In this document: in pieces, positions 35,997 to 44,938 of the stretch
Layout of the letters: every line of letters begins with the position of its first letter
Position numbering within the stretch: position 1 is the first letter of the stretch
NCBI GenBank assembly: GCA_913043285.1
Contig: CAJWML010000001.1
Location: 124,001 to 188,000 of the forward strand
Length of the DNA: 64,000 nucleotides
Reading direction: 5' to 3'
Origin: CAKZNE01 sp002695025
GTDB lineage: Bacteria; Bacteroidota; Bacteroidia; Flavobacteriales; Schleiferiaceae
Position numbers and translations under genes: made by a program
The notes under the pieces: generated by a model
The model's input: the letters and a program-made list of their open reading frames with translations, nothing else
Database searches by the model: none
What the model was told of the DNA's origin: nothing

Positions 35997-36012
35997 GCAA
36001 AAGCCTATTTCT

Positions 36013-36020
36013 TAGCTTTG
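36013..36020 (+). promoter_or_regulatory. Putative -7 element of dnaG
   Basis: TAGCTTTG, an exact TAnnTTTG match, ends ten bases before the dnaG ATG, so the leader would be only a few bases long. Confidence 0.55.
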
Positions 36021-36030
36021 TACCTTCCTT

Positions 36031-37953
36031 ATGATTTCACGCGAAACCATCGACAAGATCTTTGAAACTGCCCGTATTGAGGAGGTGATCGGTGATTTTG
36101 TGACTCTTAAGAAATCAGGAGGTAACTTTAAGGGCCTTAGTCCCTTCTCCAATGAAAAGACACCCTCCTTCATGGTGTCGCCTGCCAAGCAGATCTTTAA
36201 GGATTTTAGTAGTGGCAAAGGAGGTAATGTAGTGAGTTTCCTGATGGAACACGAACATTACACCTATCCCGAGGCCTTGCGCTTCCTCGCCAAAAAGTAC
36301 AATATCGAGATCGAGGAAACCGGCCAATCTGACGAAGAAAAGGAACTTCGCTCTGAACGGGAAAGCCTCTTCCTGGTCAATGACTTTGCCAACCGCTTTT
36401 TCCAGGAAAGCCTGTGGAAGACGGAGGAAGGCAAGAGTATAGGACTATCCTACTTCCACGAGAGAAGAATGACGGATGAGATCATCCGCACTTTTCAGTT
36501 GGGGTACTGCCCGGAATCCGGTACTGCCCTTACCGATGCAGCCCTGAAGGAATCTTATCAGTTGGAGTTCTTAGAGAAAACCGGGCTTACCAAAGTAGAT
36601 GGTCCCCGCAAGCGCGATCGCTTCTGGGGACGGGTGATCTTCCCCATACTCAGCCATACGGGGCGGGTATTAGGCTTTGGTGGACGGGTATTAAAGAAAG
36701 ATGCCAAAACGGCCAAATACCTGAACAGCCCGGAAAGTGAGATCTACCATAAAAGCAAAACGCTTTACGGGCTTTTCCAGGCCAAGGCACACCTCAGCAA
36801 AGAGGATGAGTGTCTGCTGGTAGAAGGTTATACCGATGTGATAAGCCTGTACCAGGCCGGGGTGAAGAATGCGGTGGCTTCTTCGGGAACCTCACTTACC
36901 ACCGATCAGATCAACCTTATAAAACGCTACACCCAGAATATCACTATCCTGTACGATGGCGATAGTGCCGGTATCAAGGCATCACTGCGTGGTATAGATA
37001 TGATACTGGAAGAAGGGCTGAATGTGCAGGTGCTGCTCTTCCCGGACGGGGAAGACCCGGACTCCTATGCGCATAAGGTCTCTTCTGCCGAACTGCGGGA
37101 TTATATCCATGAGGAAAAGCAGGATTTCCTGCGTTTCAAAGCATCACTCCTGCTAAAGGAAGCCGGTGATAATCCCCTGGAAAAATCCCGGGCTGCACGC
37201 GAAATTGTACAGAGTATAGCACTTATCCCGGACGCTCTGCAGAGAGATGCCTATGTAAAGGAATGCGCCCGTGTGCTTGAGGTGGACGAAAAAGTGTTGT
37301 TCAGCGAGCTGGCCCAGATCCGTAAGAGTAAGCAAAAGCAGGAGCGCAAAAGGCCCGCTTCAGAAGAGCCCACCCGCATGGAGGTGGTGCAGGCAGATCA
37401 AGCTGACCTGGAAGCTCCTTCCGGCACTTATAAGCAAGAGGAAGCACTGTGCTGGCTCTTGTTGAATTATGGGCAGAAGATCTGCTCTTTTGAGGTGGAA
37501 GGTGAAGAAGTGGAGGAAAGTGTTGCCGAACACATCATCACCGAGCTGGTGACGGACCACCTGAAATTTGATAATACCGCTTTTCAGAAGATCCTGGAAG
37601 AGTATACCCGGATTTTTGATGAGGAAGAAAGGGTTCTTTCCAGTGAGGATCTGCTACGCAATGAAGACAACGAACTGCTGGGAACCGTGGTGGATCTGGT
37701 GAGCGAGAAATACGAATTGCACAACTGGCAAAGCCGTAAAATATTCCTCCCGGAAAAAGATGCCTTTATCCCGCAATATACCCGGCAATCTGTACTTAGG
37801 TTCAAGGAGAAGAAAATATCCCTCCTGATCACCGATGTTCAGCAAAAGTTCCATAAAGAGGAAAGTGAGAGTCGCGAGAACCAATTGCAAATGCTGACGC
37901 GCCTCACCCAGCTACGCATCAAAATAAACAAGGAGCTTGGAAGGGTGGTATAA
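36031..37953 (+). CDS. dnaG: DNA primase DnaG lacking the usual zinc ligands
   Basis: 640 residues. The N-terminal domain aligns by eye with the CHC2 zinc-binding domain (FVTLKKSGGNFKGLSPFSNE ... FMVSPAKQIFKDFSSGKGGN). At the four ligand positions the usual Cys, His, Cys, Cys are Ser, Ser, Asp and Ser, so zinc binding is lost while the fold motif remains. The Toprim catalytic domain is intact (LLVEGYTDVISLYQAG, ILYDGDSAGIKAS). A helical C-terminal region for DnaB contact follows. DnaG makes RNA primers at the replication fork. I believe the ligand loss is shared by related Flavobacteriia, from memory of similar sequences. Confidence 0.95.
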   Translation: MISRETIDKIFETARIEEVIGDFVTLKKSGGNFKGLSPFSNEKTPSFMVSPAKQIFKDFSSGKGGNVVSFLMEHEHYTYPEALRFLAKKYNIEIEETGQSDEEKELRSERESLFLVNDFANRFFQESLWKTEEGKSIGLSYFHERRMTDEIIRTFQLGYCPESGTALTDAALKESYQLEFLEKTGLTKVDGPRKRDRFWGRVIFPILSHTGRVLGFGGRVLKKDAKTAKYLNSPESEIYHKSKTLYGLFQAKAHLSKEDECLLVEGYTDVISLYQAGVKNAVASSGTSLTTDQINLIKRYTQNITILYDGDSAGIKASLRGIDMILEEGLNVQVLLFPDGEDPDSYAHKVSSAELRDYIHEEKQDFLRFKASLLLKEAGDNPLEKSRAAREIVQSIALIPDALQRDAYVKECARVLEVDEKVLFSELAQIRKSKQKQERKRPASEEPTRMEVVQADQADLEAPSGTYKQEEALCWLLLNYGQKICSFEVEGEEVEESVAEHIITELVTDHLKFDNTAFQKILEEYTRIFDEEERVLSSEDLLRNEDNELLGTVVDLVSEKYELHNWQSRKIFLPEKDAFIPQYTRQSVLRFKEKKISLLITDVQQKFHKEESESRENQLQMLTRLTQLRIKINKELGRVV

Positions 37954-37974
37954 ATCCATATTCCAGAGTAATCC

Positions 37975-37982
37975 TAAATTTG
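37975..37982 (+). promoter_or_regulatory. Putative -7 element of the polysaccharide cluster
   Basis: TAAATTTG, an exact TAnnTTTG match, in the 45-base gap after dnaG and 16 bases before the TTG start of the flippase gene. Confidence 0.5.
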
Positions 37983-37998
37983 TTCAAACTCAATAGCG

Positions 37999-39261
37999 TT
38001 GGTCTCAAGCCCTAATCCCAACAAGAACATACTCCGCAATTTCCTGTCGGTGGGTTTTATACAAGCCGCAGGGCTGGCACTACCCCTTCTTACCATTCCC
38101 TATCTCTTAAAAGTGTTGGGCGCGGAAGGTTTTGGCACCATTAGCCTGGCCCTGGCTTTTACTACCCTTTTTGTAGTGCTGACGGATTACGGCTATAATT
38201 TTATCGGCACCCGGCAAATTGCCCGCCTGAAAAATGATCCCGAAGCGGTTAACAAAGTATTCAGCACCATGCTGTCCGCCCAGGTTTGGCTAACCATAGG
38301 GGGCTTCCTGATCTTTGTGATCAGTGTATTCCTGGTGCCGGATTTTTACGAACACCACATGGTATTTATGGCCACCTTCGGCATTGTGATAGGTAGCACT
38401 TTATTGCCCACCTGGTTTTTCCAGGGCATGGAAAAGTTTACTACTCTTCACTGGATCATTTTTGCATCCCGTGCCTTGTACACGGCTATGGTTTTTGTGC
38501 TGGTACAGGATAAGAACGACCTCTTATGGGTTCCGGTATTGAATTCATCCACCACCATAGCGGCCGGGGTTTTCGGCTTACTCTTATTACTCTTCCGGTA
38601 CAATTTACAATTCACTTTCTCCCCTTTTAAGGAAGTATTGCAATCACTCAAAGAAGGTTTTAACCTCTTTGTTTCGGCCATATCCACTACTTCCATCCAG
38701 CAGTTGCCTATTATTGTCCTCGGTCTTTTTACTACCGAGACTATTGTAGGCTACTATTCCTTTGCGGATAAGATAATCCTGGTATTCAGGCTGGCCACGC
38801 AAGTGCTTTCAACGGTGGTATTTCCTAAGGCCGTACTCATATCCCAGCAATCCTTTATGGAGATCAGGAAATTCCTCTTAAGGATCGAAAAATGGTCGGT
38901 ACCACTGCTCTTCATCGCATCCTTATTTCTTTATTTCCTGCCGGAAATATTGCAATTGACAGCCCCTCAATATGTCAATCATGTGGTCCGCAGGCTATTG
39001 AAAATAATGGCCCTGTTACCGCCCGTTTATATGCTCAAGCTCACCACGGAGCAAATGCTCATAGCCTTTGATCTTACGGCTCTTTATCGCAAGATCATGC
39101 TCATTTCACTTTTGGTCAATATTGTTATACTTATACTGCTGACCTGGCAATTCAATTATAGCGGAACGGCCATTGCCGTTGTATTGACCGAGGTGATTAT
39201 TTTCCTGGCCATGCGCAGGAAGTGGAAAATTGCGGAACAAACCTCAACTTTGGCAGGATGA
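37999..39261 (+). CDS. Polysaccharide flippase (Wzx-like, MOP superfamily)
   Basis: 420 residues with about 12 membrane helices and the family's N-terminal pattern (LSVGFIQAAGLALPLLTIPY, LKVLGAEGFGTISLALAF) followed by a charged loop with FIGTRQIARLKNDPEAV. Such proteins flip undecaprenyl-linked sugar units across the inner membrane. The start is TTG at 37999: no ATG occurs between the upstream in-frame stop and the conserved region. It heads the polysaccharide cluster, and its stop overlaps the next gene's ATG (ATGA). Confidence 0.88.
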   Translation: MVSSPNPNKNILRNFLSVGFIQAAGLALPLLTIPYLLKVLGAEGFGTISLALAFTTLFVVLTDYGYNFIGTRQIARLKNDPEAVNKVFSTMLSAQVWLTIGGFLIFVISVFLVPDFYEHHMVFMATFGIVIGSTLLPTWFFQGMEKFTTLHWIIFASRALYTAMVFVLVQDKNDLLWVPVLNSSTTIAAGVFGLLLLLFRYNLQFTFSPFKEVLQSLKEGFNLFVSAISTTSIQQLPIIVLGLFTTETIVGYYSFADKIILVFRLATQVLSTVVFPKAVLISQQSFMEIRKFLLRIEKWSVPLLFIASLFLYFLPEILQLTAPQYVNHVVRRLLKIMALLPPVYMLKLTTEQMLIAFDLTALYRKIMLISLLVNIVILILLTWQFNYSGTAIAVVLTEVIIFLAMRRKWKIAEQTSTLAG

Positions 39262-40202
39262 AGTTCAGCGTGATCATACCCCTTTACAATAAAGAAAAGC
39301 ACATTGCCGAGGCTATTGAATCGGTATTGAGCCAAACGGTACCGGATTTTGAAATCATCATTGTGGATAATGGATCTTCGGATAACAGCCTGCACATTGC
39401 CAAAACCTATGAACGCCCTGGAGTAAAGGTCGTAACCCAGCTGGAAAGGAAAGGAGTGTCCAGCGCCAGGAATACCGGTATTGAAGCAAGTAGTTACGAC
39501 CACCTTTGCTTCCTGGATGCCGATGATTACTGGTTCGAAGATTTCCTGCAGAACATCAGTGAACTTATTGAGGCTTTTCCCCAGGCAGGCATCTATACCA
39601 CCGCCATACAATTCAAAAGAAAAGATACGCTTTACCACCCGGGTTACTATGGGTTGCCACAAGCTCCTGCAAAACTGATTGTTCCGGATTATTTCGAATC
39701 TATTCTTCATGGAGAGCAGGTTATCACAGCTTCTTCAGTTTGTATTCCCAAACATATATTGAATGAAACGGGACCCTTTGATGAGCAGGTGCGGGATGGC
39801 GAGGACCAGGAGCTATGGAACCGCATAGCCCTGAAATATCCCGTGGCATTTCACCGGTCTGCATCAGCCGTTTACCGGCAGGATGCCGACAATATGATCA
39901 CCCACCAGGTACCCAAAAGGGAACTGGACCATGCTGTGAAACTGCAGAAAATGCTGGACGAAGGGCATATCCCCGATATCAGGAAAGACATCATCCAAAA
40001 GATTATTGCCGCCAACCTTATTGGAGTGGCGAGCATGAATATACTGGCCGGGGACAAGGCTATGGCGCGCCTGCTGCTGAACGACCCCAGGAGCAAAAAG
40101 TTGCCGCAAAGAAGATCCTATTGGGTGCTATTACTGGCTTTACCCAATTTCCTGGTACGCATTCTTTATGCCTTACGGAGAAAATTACTCAATAAACGCT
40201 AG
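39258..40202 (+). CDS. Family 2 glycosyltransferase
   Basis: 314 residues with a GT-A fold: FSVIIPLYNKEKHIAEAIES at the N-terminus, IIVDNGSSDNSL for nucleotide binding and the metal-binding LDADDYW. A later acidic DGEDQELWNRI is the likely base/acceptor region. The C-terminus has one hydrophobic amphipathic segment (YWVLLLALPNFLVRILY), suggesting membrane association. The ATG used overlaps the flippase stop; a longer in-frame start inside that gene is unlikely. Sugar donor and acceptor cannot be told from sequence. Confidence 0.9.
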   Translation: MKFSVIIPLYNKEKHIAEAIESVLSQTVPDFEIIIVDNGSSDNSLHIAKTYERPGVKVVTQLERKGVSSARNTGIEASSYDHLCFLDADDYWFEDFLQNISELIEAFPQAGIYTTAIQFKRKDTLYHPGYYGLPQAPAKLIVPDYFESILHGEQVITASSVCIPKHILNETGPFDEQVRDGEDQELWNRIALKYPVAFHRSASAVYRQDADNMITHQVPKRELDHAVKLQKMLDEGHIPDIRKDIIQKIIAANLIGVASMNILAGDKAMARLLLNDPRSKKLPQRRSYWVLLLALPNFLVRILYALRRKLLNKR

Positions 40203-40204
40203 CC

Positions 40205-41023
40205 ATGGCAGACCTTACCTCCAACATACTGGCTGTTATTGTGCTTTACCAAAAAACGGTTGAAAAGAGCCGTTCCTTCCAAAGTATCAAGGCTCTTCAT
40301 GAAAGAGGAATGGATATCCTTATTTATGACAACAGTCCTTCCTCTCAAAATGTAGCAGATAGCCTGTATTACCAACACGAACCTGGGAACGCAGGTGTAA
40401 GCGGGGCTTATAACTTTGCCGCACGTAAAGCCCGGGAGATGGGCAAAGAATGGCTTTGGTTACTGGATGATGACACGCTTGTTGACGCAGAATTCCTGAA
40501 CCAGGCATGGGCTTTTATTGAGGATAGGGAACCTCTGCAGCTTTTTGTACCGAAGGTATATTCCCATAATCAGTTGCTCAGCCCTTTCCGGCTGGATCGT
40601 TCGTTTCCTTTCCGGTTGGAGCACATCAATACCGGTACGCACAGCCTGCGCAGATTCCGCCCTATCAACTCCGGGATGCTTATTTCACTGAAAGCCTTTG
40701 AGAAAGCTGGAGGCTATAGCACGGAATTACCTCTTGATTTTAGCGATATTGAATTCACCGACCGCCTGGCTAAGGTGCTTCCCCAGTTCCATGTATCGGC
40801 TATCCGCTTTGAACAACAATTCTCGGGAGATGAAAAACCACCGCTGGGTAAAGCCAAACAGCGTTTTGCCAAATACCTGAAAGCCGCCTCTGTATACAGT
40901 AAGAAAGCAGCGTTTCCGCGCAACGTTCAAAAACAAGCCCTACGGAGGGCATTACGCTTAAGCCTGCAGTATTTTTCACCGTATTTTATCACTCTATACT
41001 ACCAAACTTCCTTCCGCCCATGA
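40205..41023 (+). CDS. Family 2 glycosyltransferase (rhamnosyltransferase-like)
   Basis: 272 residues. The short N-terminal strand (ILAVIVLYQKTVEKSRSFQS), IYDNSPSSQNVA, the GNAGVSGAYNFAARKA segment and the metal-binding LLDDDTLVD are typical of the rhamnosyltransferase-like branch of family 2. It starts two bases after the preceding glycosyltransferase and overlaps the next by four (ATGA). It probably adds a sugar to the lipid-linked repeat unit in the cytoplasm; the specific sugar is not known. Confidence 0.88.
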   Translation: MADLTSNILAVIVLYQKTVEKSRSFQSIKALHERGMDILIYDNSPSSQNVADSLYYQHEPGNAGVSGAYNFAARKAREMGKEWLWLLDDDTLVDAEFLNQAWAFIEDREPLQLFVPKVYSHNQLLSPFRLDRSFPFRLEHINTGTHSLRRFRPINSGMLISLKAFEKAGGYSTELPLDFSDIEFTDRLAKVLPQFHVSAIRFEQQFSGDEKPPLGKAKQRFAKYLKAASVYSKKAAFPRNVQKQALRRALRLSLQYFSPYFITLYYQTSFRP

Positions 41024-41724
41024 TCTCAGTTTGTATGGCCACATATAACGGTGCAAACTACGTGGAGCAACAGCTGAGGAGTATCACCTCACAACTTCAG
41101 CCGGGCGATGAACTGATTATATCAGACGATGGCTCTACCGATAAAACCTTGGATATCCTGAACTTCTTTGAAGCAGATAACGTCCGGATCTTCAAAAACA
41201 ACCTTCGTAACCCGGTCCTGAACTTCCAGTTCGCCCTGGAGCAAAGCACCCAACCACTGATCTGCTTTTCGGATCAGGACGACATCTGGCTGGAAAATAA
41301 ACGACAGCTTATTTATGATCATCTTCATAAAGCCCGTAAAAAGCTGATCATGATGAACGCAGATATCATTGACGCCAATGATGAGCCTACCGGCCAAACC
41401 ACCTACGAAAAATGGGAATCCCGCCCCGGTTTCTGGAACAACCTTACCCGCAATACCTTTATGGGAAGTTCTATGGCTTTTACAGCTGACCTGAAACCTT
41501 ACATCCTTCCTTTCCCTCCTTCCGTAGCTATGCACGATTGGTGGATAGGCCTTTTGGCCGGTAAGGTGGGCAAAGTGGTATGGCTTAAGGAAAAGACCTT
41601 ACAGTACCGTATTCATGGTAATAATGCAAGCCTCAGGGGAAGCACGGCTTTCCAGAAGATCCAATGGAGGATCAACATGATGCGGGCCATCAGAAAACGA
41701 ATAAACGCAACGAAAGCATTGTGA
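41020..41724 (+). CDS. Family 2 glycosyltransferase
   Basis: 234 residues, a compact GT-A enzyme: ISVCMATYNGANYVEQQLRS, LIISDDGSTDKTLDIL and the metal-binding FSDQDDIWLENKRQ, with HDWWIGLLAGKVGKV and YRIHGNNAS near the end. This pattern is common in enzymes that add galactose-, glucose- or rhamnose-type residues to O-antigens. The start overlaps the previous stop (ATGA), and its stop overlaps the GTG start of the following gene. Confidence 0.9.
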   Translation: MISVCMATYNGANYVEQQLRSITSQLQPGDELIISDDGSTDKTLDILNFFEADNVRIFKNNLRNPVLNFQFALEQSTQPLICFSDQDDIWLENKRQLIYDHLHKARKKLIMMNADIIDANDEPTGQTTYEKWESRPGFWNNLTRNTFMGSSMAFTADLKPYILPFPPSVAMHDWWIGLLAGKVGKVVWLKEKTLQYRIHGNNASLRGSTAFQKIQWRINMMRAIRKRINATKAL

Positions 41725-42554
41725 TCAGGGCCAGTTTTTCCATAGTAACGTATTACACCAGCCTCCAGGATCTGCAAAGACTGGTGGAGAGTATCCGGGC
41801 CTGTTCGTTCACCTACGCGCTGACCATTGTGGATAATTCCGCTTCGCACAAGATCCAGGATTTCTGCTCCACCCACGAGATAGACTATGACAATCCCGGG
41901 AAAAACCTGGGATACGGAAGTGGGCATAATCGTGCATTTCGCAAATATGCCGGTAAAACGGATTACCACATCGTCATTAACCCCGATGTGTATTTTGAGC
42001 CACACACTTTTGAGCCCCTGTTTGATTTCATGGATGATTATAAAGACGTGGGCTTGTGTACTCCCAGGGTATTGTACCCGGACGGAAACCTTCAGCACCT
42101 CTGCAAGCTAGTGCCCTCTCCGGCAGACCTTTTTGCCAGGCGCTTTATCCCGGCTTTTATGAAGGGAATTATCTCTGAGCGCATCCGGCAGTACGAAATG
42201 CGCAATTTCGATTACAACCAGAACCTGGAAGTTCCCATCCTCAGCGGCTGCTGCATGGTTTTAAAGAACAGGGCCTTGGAACAATGCGGGATGTTTGATG
42301 AACGCTACTTCCTCTACCTGGAAGATGTGGACCTGAGCCGAAGAGTAGCACAAAAGTTCAGCACCGTTCATTACGCCCAAAGCTCCATTGTGCATCATTA
42401 CCAGAAATCCTCTTACCGCAAATGGAGTTCCCTTAAACTACACCTCACTTCGGCCGTCCAGTATTTTAATAAATGGGGCTGGATATGGGATAAGGAGCGC
42501 AAACGTCTTAATGCAAGAGCTAAAAAGGCCAATGATGATAAAAGGGTATCTTAA
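41721..42554 (+). CDS. Family 2 glycosyltransferase with GTG start
   Basis: 277 residues from GTG at 41721, which overlaps the previous stop (GTGA) and places the conserved FSIVTYYTSLQDLQRLVES at the true N-terminus. An in-frame ATG 57 bases upstream would overlap more and adds a charged, non-homologous-looking extension. The motifs are LTIVDNSASHKI, GYGSGHNRAFRKYAG, INPDVYFEP and FLYLEDVDLSRRV, as in rhamnosyltransferase-like family 2 enzymes. It is the fourth consecutive glycosyltransferase of the locus. Confidence 0.88.
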   Translation: MIRASFSIVTYYTSLQDLQRLVESIRACSFTYALTIVDNSASHKIQDFCSTHEIDYDNPGKNLGYGSGHNRAFRKYAGKTDYHIVINPDVYFEPHTFEPLFDFMDDYKDVGLCTPRVLYPDGNLQHLCKLVPSPADLFARRFIPAFMKGIISERIRQYEMRNFDYNQNLEVPILSGCCMVLKNRALEQCGMFDERYFLYLEDVDLSRRVAQKFSTVHYAQSSIVHHYQKSSYRKWSSLKLHLTSAVQYFNKWGWIWDKERKRLNARAKKANDDKRVS

Positions 42555-42584
42555 GTTTCCTAATTTTACCGATAATCCCAATAA

Positions 42585-43649
42585 ATGTATTTAGCACTTC
42601 TTGCTTTCGGTACGGCTTTCTTTATCACCTACTTCAGCATTCCTGCTATTATCAACTTATCCCTGGTAAAAAAGCTTTATGATATGCCGGATGATCGGAA
42701 GCGGCATAGTGCCCGTATCGGGTCTTTGGGAGGCATCGCCATTTTTTCGGGATTCATCTTTGCCTTTATCCTTTTTACCAATCAACTGTATTACCCGCAA
42801 TTAAATTCACTGCTGGCCGCTAGCCTGCTCCTGTTTGCCGTAGGCATCAAGGACGATCTTTACCCGCTCACCCCTTTCAAAAAGTTTGGCGGACAACTGG
42901 CAGCCGCCATCATCGTAATCATACAGGGTGACATCCGCATTCAAAGTTTCTACGGTCTTTTTGACATTCATGACCTGGACTACTATACCAGTATTGCCCT
43001 GTCTATACCGCTTTTCCTCCTGCTCATCAACAGCTTTAATTTTATTGATGGCATTAACGGTCTGGCGGGCTCAATCGGGGTTGTAGTGATCAGCACTTTT
43101 GCCTGGTTCTTTTACCTGATGGGTGAAACCCTATTCCTCATCATGTGCCTGGCCTATATAGGAGCACTATTGGCTTTTTTACGTTACAACTTTGGCAATG
43201 CCCGCATTTTTATGGGAGACTCCGGCTCCATGGTACTGGGTTTTATCATTACAGTAATAGCCATTTTCTTTGTGCAGAAGAGTGTGTACTACGAACCCAA
43301 TATTTTCTTTGCTATCTCCTCAGCTGTATTCGGGTTTGCGGTACTCATCATTCCCATTTTTGACACGCTTCGTGTGATCTTCATTCGGGTTTTTATCTTA
43401 AAAAGATCGCCCTTTGCAGCAGACCGCAACCATATCCACCATGCCCTGCTGGATATTGGCATGAGCCAGGTACAGGCCACCCTTACTTTGGTTACGGTCA
43501 ATGGTTTTTTCATTGCATTGGCCATGCTGCTGCACGAAACCGTAGTTCCTAAATTTCAATTGCTCATATATCTTATTTTAGCCTTCGGGCTGAGCCAGAT
43601 CCCGTTTATAATTAAGCAGAGGCAAAAGAAAAAAGCCGGACGCATTTGA
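42585..43649 (+). CDS. WecA/TagO-type undecaprenyl-phosphate sugar-1-phosphate transferase
   Basis: 354 residues with about ten membrane helices and the polyprenyl-phosphate transferase motifs: MPDDRKRHSARIGSLGGIAI, the metal-binding VGIKDDLYPL, NFIDGINGLAGS and MGDSGSMVLGF, then a basic loop with ADRNHIHHALLD. It should transfer a sugar-1-phosphate, often GlcNAc-1-P, to undecaprenyl phosphate and so start the repeat unit built by the neighbouring glycosyltransferases. A seven-of-eight promoter box (TAATTTTA, 42561-42568) lies upstream. Its stop overlaps the TTG start of the next gene. Confidence 0.92.
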   Translation: MYLALLAFGTAFFITYFSIPAIINLSLVKKLYDMPDDRKRHSARIGSLGGIAIFSGFIFAFILFTNQLYYPQLNSLLAASLLLFAVGIKDDLYPLTPFKKFGGQLAAAIIVIIQGDIRIQSFYGLFDIHDLDYYTSIALSIPLFLLLINSFNFIDGINGLAGSIGVVVISTFAWFFYLMGETLFLIMCLAYIGALLAFLRYNFGNARIFMGDSGSMVLGFIITVIAIFFVQKSVYYEPNIFFAISSAVFGFAVLIIPIFDTLRVIFIRVFILKRSPFAADRNHIHHALLDIGMSQVQATLTLVTVNGFFIALAMLLHETVVPKFQLLIYLILAFGLSQIPFIIKQRQKKKAGRI

Positions 43650-44938
43650 ATCTCAAGAATGTAAATTATCGCTCTCTCCTGCTATTGCAATTGGTAATAG
43701 TATCGCTCTTCATGCCTATTCCGGTGAGCAGCATCAGCATTATTTTATTCCTGCTGAATTCTTTTACCAACCGCAATTTTTTCAGCAACATCCGTTACAA
43801 CCCCCATCAATCATGGGTATGGATCTCCATGTTGTATTTTGGTGTAAATGCGGCCAGTCTTCTCTATACAGATAATATGACGGATGGGCTGCGCAGGTTG
43901 GAAACTATGCAAGCTTTTATATGGGTTCCCTTCTGCATAGCCTCTATAGACTATGATTTTCTAAGAGAACGGAAAGCGGTACTCATCAACACTTTTTTCT
44001 TTGCCAGTGTGGCTGCTGCCATTGTTGCCATTTTGGTAGCTCTTTATACTATTTCTGTGACCGGAAGCCTGTATGCACCTGTTGTGGATGACGGTGTGGA
44101 AGTAAAGGAATACTACTTCACCTACCTGCGCCTGTCAAGGGTTATTATGCACCCCGGCTACCTCTCGGTGTACATTGGAATTTCTATCTACCTGGGGCTG
44201 GGTCTCTTACGTAATGGGATGCTTTGGATCCGTTCCCGCTTTGCCGGTTATGGTTTGCTTATTTTCCTGCTCATCTTCCTTTTTATGTTACAGGGTAGAA
44301 TGAACCTACTGGCATTCGGAGCTATCACCTTCTGTGGATTTATCATTTACCTTTTCAGAAAGTCCAGGCCGGCCCGGGCAATCTCCTTTGGCGCTTTGAT
44401 CATAGCAGCGCTTGTGACCCTGTTCCTTATCCTACCTTCGGATGTAACCCGCAGGTTTACGGAATTCCAGTCGCTGAAATACCAGATGGACGCTCCCGTT
44501 ATACACCAGTTCAACGGTGTTACCCTACGCCTCGCTGAATGGCATTGCGCCTGGGATGTTATAGAGGATCATATTATTACCGGTGTGGGCCTGGGAGACG
44601 CTAAAGATCAGCTGTTGCAAAGTTATGAGCAAAACCGTTTTGTAGTGGGACTGCGCAGGCAGTTCAACTGTCATAACCAGTACCTGGAAAGCTGGCTGGG
44701 AGCAGGTTTACCGGCCTTTATCCTGCTTGCACTTTTCCTGGTTTACCTTCTGCTTCACGCCTATCGCCAAAAGGATGGTTTGCTGGCTATGGTGGCTTTA
44801 TACTTCTTCCTGAGCATGCTCACGGAATCCATGCTCATTCGCCATAAGGCAGTCACCTTATTCAACGTGCTGTTGCCCATCCTCCTCCTCTCCGGTGGGC
44901 ATAATGAAAAAGACGCTGTAAAAGAAACTGAAGAATAA
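43646..44938 (+). CDS. O-antigen ligase/polymerase-like membrane protein
   Basis: 430 residues with about 11 membrane helices. The large loop carries LAEWHCAWDVIEDHIITGVG and CHNQYLESWLGAGLPAF, the WaaL/Wzy-type signature with the functional His-Asn. It probably polymerises or ligates the surface polysaccharide on the periplasmic side. The start is TTG, overlapping the upstream stop (TTGA). The last 26 codons overlap the end of an antisense gene of the same family (44858-46138), and both proteins end in a hydrophobic helix plus a short acidic tail. Confidence 0.85.
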   Translation: MNLKNVNYRSLLLLQLVIVSLFMPIPVSSISIILFLLNSFTNRNFFSNIRYNPHQSWVWISMLYFGVNAASLLYTDNMTDGLRRLETMQAFIWVPFCIASIDYDFLRERKAVLINTFFFASVAAAIVAILVALYTISVTGSLYAPVVDDGVEVKEYYFTYLRLSRVIMHPGYLSVYIGISIYLGLGLLRNGMLWIRSRFAGYGLLIFLLIFLFMLQGRMNLLAFGAITFCGFIIYLFRKSRPARAISFGALIIAALVTLFLILPSDVTRRFTEFQSLKYQMDAPVIHQFNGVTLRLAEWHCAWDVIEDHIITGVGLGDAKDQLLQSYEQNRFVVGLRRQFNCHNQYLESWLGAGLPAFILLALFLVYLLLHAYRQKDGLLAMVALYFFLSMLTESMLIRHKAVTLFNVLLPILLLSGGHNEKDAVKETEE

